Shown: positions 1 to 9,130, counted from the first letter of the stretch. The stretch is DNA of 64,000 bases from Jejuia rubra (GCF_042684665.1 NZ_JBHULY010000016.1:186001-250000); one strand, 5' to 3'. Translations and numbers: made by a program. Notes: generated by a model from the letters alone, not told the origin.

Positions 1-1169
1 ATTTCTAAATATTTAGGATCGGTCTTCAAGGCTATATCTGCAGTGGACATCATTAAGGCTTGCGAGCCATTCCCACTTGCCGTAGGTGCCTTTCTAGCAT
101 CCGAATTTTTAGGAGTCCATTGATGTGCCCCTGCCGGACTTTTAGTAAGTTCCCAATCGTAGTTCAGCAATACATCAAAATAATCGTGATCCCATTGTGT
201 CGGGTTTGGTGTCCAAGGTCCTTCCAATCCGCTGGTTATCGCATCATCCAAAACACCAGAATTGTAGGTGTTTTTCCAACCCGTGCTCATTTCTTCGATG
301 GACGCCCCATGCGGTTCCGGCCCCACGTATTTATCCGCATCTGCGGCACCATGAGCCTTTCCAAAAGTATGACCACCAGCAACCAAAGCAACTGTTTCCT
401 CGTCGTTCATCGCCATTCTTCCAAACGTAATTCTAATGTCGTGCGCTGACTTCATAGGATCCGGAACGCCATTAGGCCCTTCCGGGTTCACATAAATCAA
501 TCCCATGTGTACGGCACCCAAGTGCCCTTCCAAATCGCCATCACTGGTATCGTATCTGTCATCATTATCCAACCAACCAGTCTCACTTCCCCAATACACA
601 TCCTGCTCAGGCTCCCAAACGTCCTCGCGTCCTCCGGCAAAACCAAAGGTTTTAAAGCCCATGGATTCCAACGCACAGTTTCCTGCTAAAATCATCAAAT
701 CTGCCCATGAAAGCGCCTTACCATATTTCTTTTTTACTGGCCATAACAACAATCTAGCTTTGTCCAAATTTCCATTATCAGGCCAACTGTTCAACGGTGC
801 AAAACGCTGTGTTCCAGATGCTCCACCACCACGACCGTCGCCAACTCTATAAGTTCCGGCACTATGCCATGCCATACGGATCATAAAAGGCCCGTAATGC
901 CCATAATCTGCAGGCCACCAATCTTGAGAATCGGTCATCAAATCAATCACCTCTTGTTTCAAGGTTGGAAAGTCTATATTATTAAATGCTTTGGCATAAT
1001 CAAAATCGGTATCGTAAGGATTGGAACCTTTCCCGTGTTGACGCAAAATATTTAATTTAAGTTCGTTGGGCCACCAGTCACGGTTTCGAGTTCCACCACC
1101 GGCCGGCTGTTTTTGCGCCCCGCTCATAAAAGGGCACTTACTAATGTCATTGCTGTCTGTTGCGTGCAT
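1..1169 (-). CDS. katG: Catalase-peroxidase KatG, N-terminal part (cut by window start)
   Basis: This is a bifunctional haem catalase-peroxidase that removes H2O2. I translated the minus strand by hand. The start ATG lies at 1169-1167, and about 389 codons are visible of the usual 720-750, so the C-terminal half lies outside the window. The distal haem pocket reads RMAWHSAGTYR (Arg98, Trp101, His102). The loop VHMGLIYVNPEGPN carries the Tyr of the family's Met-Tyr-Trp adduct. The proximal histidine motif VAGGHTFGKAHG follows. The N-terminus (MHATDSNDISKCPFMSG) has no signal peptide, so the enzyme is cytoplasmic. It is divergent from tpx with 254 bp between the starts, which suggests shared peroxide control, but I could not identify an operator. 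Family identity is very secure. Confidence 0.95.
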   Translation of the reverse strand, partial: MHATDSNDISKCPFMSGAQKQPAGGGTRNRDWWPNELKLNILRQHGKGSNPYDTDFDYAKAFNNIDFPTLKQEVIDLMTDSQDWWPADYGHYGPFMIRMAWHSAGTYRVGDGRGGGASGTQRFAPLNSWPDNGNLDKARLLLWPVKKKYGKALSWADLMILAGNCALESMGFKTFGFAGGREDVWEPEQDVYWGSETGWLDNDDRYDTSDGDLEGHLGAVHMGLIYVNPEGPNGVPDPMKSAHDIRITFGRMAMNDEETVALVAGGHTFGKAHGAADADKYVGPEPHGASIEEMSTGWKNTYNSGVLDDAITSGLEGPWTPNPTQWDHDYFDVLLNYDWELTKSPAGAHQWTPKNSDARKAPTASGNGSQALMMSTADIALKTDPKYLE

Positions 1170-1423
1170 TTTATTGTAAAGTTTTTAGTTAATTTTTAAA
1201 TTTTTCAAGTACTTAAAATTAGTAATTGTTTTGATAAGTTGAACCTGAAAACATTTTAATAAACTATAACAAAATTGAAAAAATTTATTATCTAAATTGA
1301 AGTCATAGTTTTTATTGATAATCTGAAAAACCCCGAACTAATTATTTCTTAAAGATTTGACCATTTCATGCTTTAACATTTTAAATATTCTTATTTTAGT
1401 TGCCCTAATCAAAATTTAAAAAA

Positions 1424-1930
1424 ATGGCTAATATTACCTTGGGCGGAACGCCCGTAGAAACTAGCGGATCGCTACCTAAAGTGGGTACTCAAATTAAAGA
1501 TTTTTTATTAGTGGCGACGGATATGTCCACCAAGTCCCTAGCGGATTTCAAGGGTAAAAAATTGGTGCTGAATATCTTTCCAAGTGTTAACACCAGTGTT
1601 TGCGCCACATCTGTAAGACAGTTCAACACGGAAGCTAGTGAACTGGACAATACCGTAGTGTTGTGTATTTCGAGGGATTTACCTTTTGCGCAGAAACAAT
1701 TTTGCGCTGCAGAAGGACTTGATAACGTAGTAATGCTTTCGGATTTTAAGACTGGGCAATTCGGCAAGGACTATGGCGTTATGTTTACTAACGGTGCATT
1801 TGATGCATTGTTATCTCGAAGTGTTGTGGTTGCGGACGCTTCTGGTAAAGTGCTTTACTCAGAGCAAGTACCTGAAACTGGTGAAGAACCTAATTACAAA
1901 GCTGCTCTGGAGGCCCTTTTAGATGAATAA
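1424..1930 (+). CDS. tpx: Thiol peroxidase (atypical 2-Cys peroxiredoxin)
   Basis: This enzyme reduces H2O2 and alkyl hydroperoxides using thioredoxin. At 168 residues it matches the usual Tpx length. The peroxidatic cysteine is Cys60 in NTSVCATSVRQFN and the resolving cysteine is Cys94 in KQFCAAEG, the Tpx spacing. There is no signal peptide. A near-match to the Bacteroidota -7 box (TATTTTAG, one mismatch) lies about 25 bp upstream. Its last 8 bases overlap the start of dgkA, so the two are probably cotranscribed and translationally coupled. The divergent neighbour is katG, making this a small peroxide-defence locus. Confidence 0.95.
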   Translation: MANITLGGTPVETSGSLPKVGTQIKDFLLVATDMSTKSLADFKGKKLVLNIFPSVNTSVCATSVRQFNTEASELDNTVVLCISRDLPFAQKQFCAAEGLDNVVMLSDFKTGQFGKDYGVMFTNGAFDALLSRSVVVADASGKVLYSEQVPETGEEPNYKAALEALLDE

Positions 1931-2291
1931 CAAGGAGACCTTTTTGCAAAACCGGATTAAAAGTGTGGGCTACGCCTTTAAAGGTGCCTTATTGCTTTTA
2001 AGAACGGAAGCCAGCATAAAAATCCAGTTCGTGATTGCCCTTTTGGTAACCCTAGCTGGATTTCTTTTTGAAATTTCTTCTACGGAGTGGGTCATTCAAA
2101 TTTTAACCATTGCTCTAGTAATGAGCATTGAAGGTTTAAATACGGCCATTGAAGAAATGGCAAACTTCATCCATCCCGAACACCATAAGAAAATTGGTTT
2201 AATTAAGGACATCTCGGCCGGAGCTGTTTTTTTTTCAGCTGTTTTTGGTGTGATTATCGGCTGTATCATATATCTCCCCAAGATTTTTTAA
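1923..2291 (+). CDS. dgkA: Diacylglycerol kinase family membrane protein (DgkA)
   Basis: This small integral membrane kinase phosphorylates diacylglycerol or undecaprenol, feeding lipid carriers back into phospholipid and envelope synthesis. It has 122 residues and three hydrophobic segments (about 38-55, 58-75, 98-118). The conserved signature is EGLNTAIEEMANF, followed by KDISAGAVFFSA. The start overlaps the tpx stop in another frame (the ATG lies inside GATGAATAA), which is the only good start and implies translational coupling. Whether the substrate is diacylglycerol or undecaprenol cannot be told from sequence; the Gram-positive-type undecaprenol kinases share the motif. Confidence 0.9.
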   Translation: MNNKETFLQNRIKSVGYAFKGALLLLRTEASIKIQFVIALLVTLAGFLFEISSTEWVIQILTIALVMSIEGLNTAIEEMANFIHPEHHKKIGLIKDISAGAVFFSAVFGVIIGCIIYLPKIF

Positions 2292-2327
2292 AATACTAAT
2301 GCACCTAGGATAAACGTTAGTAATTTG

Positions 2328-2335
2328 TATTTTTG
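2328..2335 (+). promoter_or_regulatory. Promoter -7 element for ftsK operon
   Basis: TATTTTTG matches the Bacteroidota -7 consensus TAnnTTTG exactly and lies 18 bp before the ftsK ATG at 2354. No convincing TTTG -33 element is seen. It overlaps the TTG at 2333, so that codon cannot be the start if this box is used. Confidence 0.55.
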
Positions 2336-2353
2336 CTGAAACTAGCGCTCATA

Positions 2354-4750
2354 ATGGCGAAGAGAACCAAAACTAAAAAACCTACTAAAAAGACATTCAA
2401 AAAACCCAGTTTTAAGCTGTCCAACCAGCAGAAATTGGTGTTTGGCAGTTTTTTGGTGATTGTGGGTCTCTTGTTATTTATTTCTTTCGTTTCTTTCATA
2501 TTTACCGGTGAGGCCGACCAAAGTGCCATAGACATCTTTCCTTCCAGGGATGCCAAAACCAAAAACTGGGCAAGCCAGTTTGGCGCTTGGTTAAGCCATT
2601 TTTTTATTGAGAGGGGCTTTGGTATCGCCTCGTTTATTTTTGCTGGTTTGATATTCCTTTCGGGAGTTTACGTGCTCATGAATATCCGCAAAGCGAAACT
2701 GCGACAGCACTGGTTTTGGGGGGCTCTGATTGTGATCTGGTGCTCTATCCTTTTTGGTTTTTTTGGGAATGAAATTGATATTCTTGGAGGCACCATCGGG
2801 TTTGAAATAAATACTTTTTTACAAGATTTCATTGGGAAAGTCGGTACTGTTCTTCTTTTGGTTTTTGGCTTGATTACCTATCTGGCCATGCGTTTTAAGG
2901 TGACTTTTGAAAGCATTACCAATCTCTTCAAATCGGCTAAAAAAAATATCAAAACTGAGTTTTCAAAACCCAAGGATGACGTCTCTGAAGATACAATAAT
3001 AGCTTTTGACAACAATCTATCCGAAGAAGCGGCATCCATCAAATCGGCATATGAAATCCCATTGGATAAAAACGATACCGATATAAAGGTAGTTTCAAAG
3101 CCTAAAGATGAAGTAAAGACAGAAGTCGTTAAACCTTCTAAAAAAGAGGTGATTGAAGAACCTGAACTTGAGATAAAAGTGGAAGCCGTTAAAGATGAAA
3201 TTTCAGAAACGAATAATATTGCCAACAAATTGGTGGAGGATTTTGGCCAATTTGACCCAACCTTAGAATTGGCAAAATACCAGTTTCCCACACTTGACCT
3301 TTTAAAGAAATACGACACTGAGGGTATTACCATCAATCAAGAAGAACTTGAAGAAAACAAAAATAAAATTGTTGAGACCCTTAATAACTATAAAATTGGG
3401 ATTGCCAGCATAAAAGCGACAATTGGGCCTACTGTAACGCTATATGAAATTGTTCCTGAGGCCGGGATTCGGATTTCAAAAATTAAAAACCTAGAAGACG
3501 ATATTGCCCTATCCCTTGCCGCGCTCGGTATTCGTATTATTGCGCCTATTCCAGGAAAAGGCACCATAGGTATTGAAGTGCCCAACAAAAATGCAACGAT
3601 TGTTTCGATGCGTTCGGTAATTGCCTCCAAAAAATTTCAAGGTTCCAAAATGCAGTTACCGATTGCCTTAGGAAAAACCATCAGTAATGAAACCTTTGTG
3701 GTAGATTTGGCAAAAATGCCCCACCTCCTAATGGCAGGAGCTACAGGTCAAGGAAAATCCGTTGGTTTAAATGCTGTTTTGACTTCGTTGCTTTACAAAA
3801 AGCATCCCGCAGAAGTAAAGTTTATTTTGGTGGACCCGAAAAAGGTGGAACTCACCCTTTTCAATAAAATTGAGCGTCATTATTTGGCCAAGCTACCAGA
3901 TAGCGAAGAGGCTATTATTACAGACAACACCAAGGTGATCCATACGTTGAATTCGCTTTGTATTGAAATGGACAACCGCTACGAATTGCTCAAAAATGCC
4001 ATGTGCCGTAACATTGCTGAGTACAATAAAAAGTTTAAGGAACGCAAGTTAAACCCGAATGAAGGCCATCAATTTTTGCCATACATCGTCCTAGTGGTAG
4101 ATGAGTTTGCCGATTTGATTATGACTGCCGGAAAGGAAGTGGAAGCTCCCATTGCACGTTTAGCCCAATTGGCTCGGGCTATCGGCATCCATTTGATTAT
4201 AGCTACACAACGCCCATCGGTAAACGTAATTACAGGTATTATTAAGGCTAACTTCCCTGCACGTATTGCATTTAGGGTAACCTCAAAAATCGATTCGCGT
4301 ACCATTTTGGATAGTTCGGGAGCCGATCAACTTATCGGACGAGGCGATATGCTTTTTACCCAAGGAAATGACGTTATAAGAGTACAATGTGCCTTTGTGG
4401 ACACTCCCGAAGTGGAACAAATTACAGACTTTATTGGCTCCCAAAAGGCATACCCCGATGCATATATGCTCCCTGAATATATTGGCGAAGAAAGTGGCAC
4501 AGGTATTGATATAGACATATCCGAAAGGGACAGCCTTTTTAAAGATGCCGCAGTAGTTATTGTTACTGCACAGCAAGGCTCTGCTTCGTTATTGCAACGA
4601 AAGTTGAAACTGGGCTACAATAGAGCAGGAAGATTGATTGACCAGTTGGAAGCGGCAGGTATAGTTGGCCCTTTTGAAGGTAGCAAGGCCAGGCAAGTTT
4701 TAGTCCCAGATTTGACAACCTTGGACCAAATGTTAGAAAACGAAATTTAA
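2354..4750 (+). CDS. ftsK: DNA translocase FtsK
   Basis: This septal membrane protein couples cell division to chromosome dimer resolution by pumping DNA. It has 798 residues from ATG 2354; a TTG at 2333 is in frame but falls within the promoter box. The basic N-terminus (MAKRTKTKKPTKK) is followed by four membrane segments up to about residue 180, then a charged Glu/Lys-rich linker (about 190-310). The motor domain follows, with Walker A GATGQGKS (about 461-468), Walker B VLVVDEFADL (about 580) and a C-terminal winged-helix gamma domain from about 720. The linker is short compared with E. coli, which is normal for the phylum. It heads an apparent operon with a LolA-like protein, an Lpt permease and possibly ribB. 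Confidence 0.97.
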   Translation: MAKRTKTKKPTKKTFKKPSFKLSNQQKLVFGSFLVIVGLLLFISFVSFIFTGEADQSAIDIFPSRDAKTKNWASQFGAWLSHFFIERGFGIASFIFAGLIFLSGVYVLMNIRKAKLRQHWFWGALIVIWCSILFGFFGNEIDILGGTIGFEINTFLQDFIGKVGTVLLLVFGLITYLAMRFKVTFESITNLFKSAKKNIKTEFSKPKDDVSEDTIIAFDNNLSEEAASIKSAYEIPLDKNDTDIKVVSKPKDEVKTEVVKPSKKEVIEEPELEIKVEAVKDEISETNNIANKLVEDFGQFDPTLELAKYQFPTLDLLKKYDTEGITINQEELEENKNKIVETLNNYKIGIASIKATIGPTVTLYEIVPEAGIRISKIKNLEDDIALSLAALGIRIIAPIPGKGTIGIEVPNKNATIVSMRSVIASKKFQGSKMQLPIALGKTISNETFVVDLAKMPHLLMAGATGQGKSVGLNAVLTSLLYKKHPAEVKFILVDPKKVELTLFNKIERHYLAKLPDSEEAIITDNTKVIHTLNSLCIEMDNRYELLKNAMCRNIAEYNKKFKERKLNPNEGHQFLPYIVLVVDEFADLIMTAGKEVEAPIARLAQLARAIGIHLIIATQRPSVNVITGIIKANFPARIAFRVTSKIDSRTILDSSGADQLIGRGDMLFTQGNDVIRVQCAFVDTPEVEQITDFIGSQKAYPDAYMLPEYIGEESGTGIDIDISERDSLFKDAAVVIVTAQQGSASLLQRKLKLGYNRAGRLIDQLEAAGIVGPFEGSKARQVLVPDLTTLDQMLENEI

Positions 4751-4760
4751 TTCAAAAAAA

Positions 4761-5399
4761 ATGAAACCGATTATCACGATTCTATTCGTAACTTTTTCAA
4801 TCCTTTCGGGAATTGCCCAAAATAAGGGAAAAGACTTACTAAACGAAGTATCCCAAAAAGTGAAAAGTTACGATAACATAGAAATTGATTTTAAATACAT
4901 TTTAGAAAATACTGCTGAAAATGTAAAACAAGAAACCCGGGGCGATGTGATTCTTCAAGGGGATAATTACAAATTGAACATTTTAGGCATCACCCGCATG
5001 TTCGATGGCAAAACACTATATACCATCAGCCCAGAGGACGAAGAGGTAACCATTTCATCACAGGTGGAAGACCAAGCCGATGCTATCACTCCTAGCAAAA
5101 TGCTGTCGTTTTATGAGGATGGATACACCTATGGGATGGATATCGTCCAGAATATAAAAGGTCGAAAAATTCAATATGTGAAGCTGACTCCCATCGATTC
5201 CAATTCTGAAATAAAATATATCCTTTTAGGCGTTGATGCTACCACAAAACATATTTACAATTTGATTCAAGTAGGCAAAAACGGTACAAAAACCACGTTA
5301 ACCGTTAATTCTTTCAAAACGAACGAACCTTTATCGAAAACCTTATTTACCTTTGATGCCTCAAAATATCAGGATTATTATATCAATAAACTGGATTAG
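4761..5399 (+). CDS. LolA-like outer membrane lipoprotein carrier
   Basis: This is a predicted periplasmic chaperone that carries lipoproteins from the inner to the outer membrane. It has 212 residues. Residues 1-19 form a signal peptide ending SGIAQ with no lipobox cysteine, so the product is soluble in the periplasm. The remainder fits the LolA half-barrel: alternating beta strands, with the typical N-terminal stretch about not-too-long helix then DFKYILEN and a GDVILQGDNYKL strand. It starts 10 bp after ftsK and ends 13 bp before the Lpt-type permease, a common order in Flavobacteriia. True LolA function is inferred from fold and position; the LolA arginine-aromatic hinge cannot be checked by eye. 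Confidence 0.82.
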   Translation: MKPIITILFVTFSILSGIAQNKGKDLLNEVSQKVKSYDNIEIDFKYILENTAENVKQETRGDVILQGDNYKLNILGITRMFDGKTLYTISPEDEEVTISSQVEDQADAITPSKMLSFYEDGYTYGMDIVQNIKGRKIQYVKLTPIDSNSEIKYILLGVDATTKHIYNLIQVGKNGTKTTLTVNSFKTNEPLSKTLFTFDASKYQDYYINKLD

Positions 5400-5412
5400 G
5401 TAAATTGCCGAA

Positions 5413-7458
5413 TTGAAGATTCTAGACCGCTACATACTAACCACATACCTAAAGACGTTTCTTAGCGTCTTTGTCATTTTGGTCTTGATTTTTGTCCTAC
5501 AGACCATTTGGCTTTACATCAAAGAATTGGCCGGAAAGGATTTGGACATCGGCGTGATTGTCAAGTTTATTGTTTATTTCCTCCCGAAGCTGATGCCTTT
5601 GGTGCTTCCACTTACTATTCTGCTCACCTCCATAATGGTTTTTGGGAATTTTGCCGAAAACTACGAGTTTGCCGCCATGAAATCCACCGGGATTTCATTA
5701 CAACGCGCTATGTCTGGCCTCAGTGTCTTTATTGTACTCTTAGCCATTACTACCTTTTTCTTTTCAAACAATGTGATTCCATGGGCCGAATACAATTCCT
5801 ATAACCTAAGGAAAAACATCGCCAAGCTAAAACCTGCGATGGCGATTGCTGAGGGACAGTTTAACGAAATTGGCACCTACAATATTAAGGTTGAAGAAAA
5901 GTCTGGAGACAGAGGGCAATTTCTTAAAGATGTTGTCATTCATATAAAAGACAAAAGCGGCCTGAGGAATACCACGACTATTGTATCCAAAACAGGTGAA
6001 TTGGTGGGTAGTGAAGATTCGGATGTTTTAAAATTGATTTTAAAGGATGGCAATTATTACAATGATTTGTATCCAAGAAAAATCAAAGAGCGCAAAAAAA
6101 AACCTTTCGTAAAGAGCACTTTTGACCAGTATATTATTAATATCGATTTATCGCAATTCAACAATGTGGATATTGAGGATAAGTCCTATACCAACAAATA
6201 CAACATGCTTAATTTAAGTGATTTGGATTATACTATTGATTCACTCACGGTTGAGCACGACAAAAACATTGAGCAGTTTAGCAAAGTACTTTACAATCGC
6301 GCCAGTATTACGAAGTATGTTCAAATAACAGAAGATAGAGAAAGCCTAAAAAAGGCAGCAGGTTTACCTGACGATGTAAGTTTTGATCATATCTCTGAAA
6401 CCAAGAAAAAAAAGATTGTTGATGTAGATTCTATCTACACAGGGAATGTTTTGGAGCTGTTTAGTAATAAGAAAAACATTGGCTATCTTACAAACGCCAT
6501 TAGTGTGGTCAATAGTGCCACACAAGTAATTCGTAATAAGAAGTCAACCCTAAAACCAAAAAGAGTTTGGTACAACAAACATATTATTGCTTTTCATGAA
6601 AAATTGGCATTGGGATTTGCTTGTGTCATCCTTTTCTTTGTAGGTGCACCATTGGGTGCATTGATCAGAAAGGGAGGTATTGGCCTGCCCATGGTGATCG
6701 CTATTCTGTTGTTTTTAACCTACCATTTTATTGGAATTTTCGCTTTGAACAGTGCAAAGTCGGGGGATTTCAACCCTGTTTTGGCCAGTTGGTTTTCTAC
6801 TTTAATTATGTTACCGTTGAGCGTATTTTTAACGAGAAGGGCAACAGCCGATCGAAGTTTATTCGATTTCGACAGCATTACTGTTCCGTTGAAAAGGGCT
6901 TTCAATATTAAAGAAAAGAATAAAGAAAGTTTTAAGTTTTTGCAATCATTTACAAATGAAAAACTGGCTGAAGCGATTAATAATTTTGAATCTTTGGGCT
7001 ACAGCGAAGATACCCGCTACGAAGCTATTAAACTTTTGAATAGTCGCGAAATACCCACCAGTGATTTCAATGAGAAAGGAATCGAAATAAGCAATGATTT
7101 TGAGACTTCTCAGGACATTTCAAAAGATTATGTAGACCATTCAAAATTCGCGATAACTCTCTATACAATTGGGGCTATCTTATTGGTTCTGTTTTTCGTG
7201 TTCAAAAACAACAAATTGCCCTCTGTTGCTTCGGCATCTATTCAACTTAGCATGGTGTCTTTTGTTTTGTATGCCATATACTACCTTAAATCCATTTTAA
7301 ACCTCAATACATTTTACACTCACATCAAAAAGCCTAGAAGGAAACCCAACCTCCTAGTTCTCATTTTAGGGTTTCCGCTCTATTTCATAACCTTTGTGTT
7401 TTTTAAGTTCAAACACAAGGAAGACTTAAAACGAAATTGTCTGGAGAGTTTAAAATAA
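5413..7458 (+). CDS. LptF/LptG family permease with long C-terminal extension
   Basis: This is a predicted inner-membrane permease of the LPS export ABC transporter (YjgP/YjgQ family). The start is TTG at 5413: it gives the conserved MKILDRYIL, and an in-frame stop at 5401 leaves no ATG. Three membrane helices (about 12-35, 50-80, 95-125) are followed by a periplasmic beta-jellyroll domain (about 130-395) and three more helices (about 398-475), which completes a normal permease. About 200 further residues then contain a soluble segment (490-575) and about three or four additional hydrophobic stretches (579-598, 606-630, 650-668). This tail is unusual for the family. It follows the LolA-like gene by 13 bp, so the two are probably cotranscribed. 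Confidence 0.88.
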   Translation: MKILDRYILTTYLKTFLSVFVILVLIFVLQTIWLYIKELAGKDLDIGVIVKFIVYFLPKLMPLVLPLTILLTSIMVFGNFAENYEFAAMKSTGISLQRAMSGLSVFIVLLAITTFFFSNNVIPWAEYNSYNLRKNIAKLKPAMAIAEGQFNEIGTYNIKVEEKSGDRGQFLKDVVIHIKDKSGLRNTTTIVSKTGELVGSEDSDVLKLILKDGNYYNDLYPRKIKERKKKPFVKSTFDQYIINIDLSQFNNVDIEDKSYTNKYNMLNLSDLDYTIDSLTVEHDKNIEQFSKVLYNRASITKYVQITEDRESLKKAAGLPDDVSFDHISETKKKKIVDVDSIYTGNVLELFSNKKNIGYLTNAISVVNSATQVIRNKKSTLKPKRVWYNKHIIAFHEKLALGFACVILFFVGAPLGALIRKGGIGLPMVIAILLFLTYHFIGIFALNSAKSGDFNPVLASWFSTLIMLPLSVFLTRRATADRSLFDFDSITVPLKRAFNIKEKNKESFKFLQSFTNEKLAEAINNFESLGYSEDTRYEAIKLLNSREIPTSDFNEKGIEISNDFETSQDISKDYVDHSKFAITLYTIGAILLVLFFVFKNNKLPSVASASIQLSMVSFVLYAIYYLKSILNLNTFYTHIKKPRRKPNLLVLILGFPLYFITFVFFKFKHKEDLKRNCLESLK

Positions 7459-7470
7459 GACATATCTTTG
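7437..7470 (+). promoter_or_regulatory. Promoter for ribB (TTG -33 and TATCTTTG -7)
   Basis: TATCTTTG at 7463-7470 matches TAnnTTTG exactly, and TTG at 7437-7439 is 23 bp upstream. The box ends 4 bp before the first in-frame ATG (7475). Transcription would therefore start at or after that codon, which favours the ATG at 7490. Confidence 0.55.
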
Positions 7471-7489
7471 CAAAATGATAGCAGAACCT

Positions 7490-8635
7490 ATGACAACGAA
7501 CCATACTCCTGTATTTAAATTAAACACTATTCATGATGCCATTGAGGATATCAGAAATGGAAAGGTCATCATAGTTGTAGACGATCAAAATCGGGAGAAT
7601 GAGGGCGATTTTGTGGCAGCGGCTGACAAGGTAACCCCGCAGATGATCAATTTTATGGCCACACACGGACGAGGTTTAATCTGTGCGCCTTTGACCGAAA
7701 CCCGTTGCAAGGAATTGGAGCTTAACATGATGGTAAACAACAATACCGACCCCATGGAAACGGCCTTCACAGTTTCTGTAGATTTAAGGGGTAATGGTGT
7801 TACCACAGGTATTTCTGCCAGCGATAGAGCAAAAACCATAAAGGCTCTCATCGATCAAGGAACAAAGTCATTTGAACTTGCCCGACCAGGACATATTTTT
7901 CCATTAGTAGCCAAAGAGGGTGGTGTTTTACGTAGAACGGGACATACTGAAGCCGCAATTGATTTTGCGCGTTTGGCTGGGTTGCAACCTGCCGGTGTTA
8001 TCGTCGAAATTATGAACGAAGATGGTAGCATGGCGCGGCTCCCTCAATTGATTGAAGTAGCCAAAAAGTTCGATTTAAAGATAGTCTCAATTGAGGATTT
8101 GGTGGCTTACCGTATGCAACACGATTCTTTAATCGAGAAAAAAGAAGATTTTGAAATCGAGACCCGATTTGGAAGATATAGATTAAGGGCCTATGAACAA
8201 ACCACTAACAACCAAATACATATAGCCCTAACAAAAGGTCAGTGGCATGATAATGAACCCCTACTCACACGGATTAATTCCACGTTGGTGAACAATGACA
8301 TTCTTGGCACGTTGACCAATAATATCGATCAGCAGTTGGATGCCATGTTCAAAAAGGTTAATGATGAAGATAAGGGGGCTATCATCTTTATCAACCAAGA
8401 AGTAAAGGCCACAAACATTCTTAGTAGATTAACCTATCTAAAGGAAAATCAAGAAAACAACAAAATTTCTAAGGCTCCAAAAATCAACATGGACACTAGG
8501 GATTTTGGAATAGGAGCACAAATTCTTCACGATTTAAACATCCATAAGCTTCGCCTGATTTCCAACAGCGAAAGAACCAAACGTGTGGGCATGATCGGTT
8601 ATGGACTGGAGATTACTGAGTATGTAAAATACTAA
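7490..8635 (+). CDS. ribB: 3,4-dihydroxy-2-butanone-4-phosphate synthase with degenerate GTP cyclohydrolase II-like half
   Basis: RibB converts ribulose 5-phosphate to the four-carbon precursor of riboflavin. From ATG 7490 it is 381 residues (386 from ATG 7475, which lies at the predicted transcription start). The N-terminal half is a complete RibB domain with VDDQNRENEGDF, THGRGLICAP, and RRTGHTEAAIDFARLAG. The C-terminal half aligns with GTP cyclohydrolase II (for example GIGAQILHDLNIHKLRL and VGMIGYGLEI). However, it lacks the zinc cysteines and the HSECLTGD and GRGIGL active-site motifs, reading INSTLVNN and NQEVKAT instead. It should therefore supply only the RibB step. ribD lies far away at 48045-49052. 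Confidence 0.92.
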   Translation: MTTNHTPVFKLNTIHDAIEDIRNGKVIIVVDDQNRENEGDFVAAADKVTPQMINFMATHGRGLICAPLTETRCKELELNMMVNNNTDPMETAFTVSVDLRGNGVTTGISASDRAKTIKALIDQGTKSFELARPGHIFPLVAKEGGVLRRTGHTEAAIDFARLAGLQPAGVIVEIMNEDGSMARLPQLIEVAKKFDLKIVSIEDLVAYRMQHDSLIEKKEDFEIETRFGRYRLRAYEQTTNNQIHIALTKGQWHDNEPLLTRINSTLVNNDILGTLTNNIDQQLDAMFKKVNDEDKGAIIFINQEVKATNILSRLTYLKENQENNKISKAPKINMDTRDFGIGAQILHDLNIHKLRLISNSERTKRVGMIGYGLEITEYVKY

Positions 8636-8669
8636 AAGGGAAGCGCTAATAAACAGCATCTCCCCTTTT
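8634..8669 (+). terminator. Probable terminator after ribB
   Basis: AAAAGGGA, immediately after the ribB stop, pairs imperfectly with TCCCCTTTT (8661-8669) around a 19-base loop. The run of T on the 3' side fits an intrinsic terminator, but the stem is short and bulged. Confidence 0.4.
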
Positions 8670-9130
8670 CTAGGTTAATAGCATTTTAGGAATTTTCAGA
8701 AAGAATTTTTATAGTATTTATGACGACTGTCGATTTAAAACAATGACTTAAGATTTCTGCTTCCTCTCTTTTACATCGAACCTATTTCGAAACGTGAGCA
8801 TCGAAACCTTAAAAAAGAGGAGGATTGTAATTTTTGATGTTATAGCACATTTTTTAAAAGATTAATATTTTTCTAAAAAATGATATAACCACAGACCTTG
8901 TAGTGTCTTACAATATTGAAAATTAATAGAAATACACCACACTGCAAATCATATGCGAATAGTAATTCATTTGAAACTATTCCTTTTTTGACTTACAATT
9001 GTGCTATCATCAGGTATGGAAAAGGATGAGAAACTAAAAAGAATATCTATGACGTAATTACAACAAGTCCATACTTTCAACTTATTTGAAATCACAAATT
9101 TTTTCAGAACGAACTCAAAAAAATGAGCTT
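8636..9130. other. Gene-poor intergenic region (about 495 bp)
   Basis: This is the longest gap in the window. Neither strand has a reading frame with coding character, and I see no tRNA and no recognisable riboswitch. It holds the imperfect hairpin just after ribB and an AT-rich hairpin at 8957-8982 followed by a T-run. Convergent neighbours (ribB plus, GH16 minus) explain the lack of promoters. A small RNA cannot be excluded by eye. Confidence 0.6.
8957..8989 (+). terminator. AT-rich hairpin with T-run
   Basis: GAATAGT (8957-8963) pairs with ACTATTC (8976-8982), and inside it TTC pairs with GAA around ATTT. CTTTTTT follows directly. The shape is that of a plus-strand intrinsic terminator, but the stem is GC-poor and no gene ends nearby on that strand other than ribB, more than 300 bp upstream. 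Confidence 0.3.

Noticed and set aside
60..852. Plus-strand reading frames over the katG region
   Set aside because: The minus strand gives a clear KatG with haem-site motifs; the plus-strand frames overlap it and have no family features.
2333..2353. TTG start for ftsK giving a 7-residue longer protein
   Set aside because: The codon is inside a perfect -7 promoter box, and ATG 2354 gives the usual basic N-terminus.
8636..9130. Hidden small protein gene in the longest gap
   Set aside because: Reading frames there are very short and lack start context or codon bias; only two hairpins stand out.
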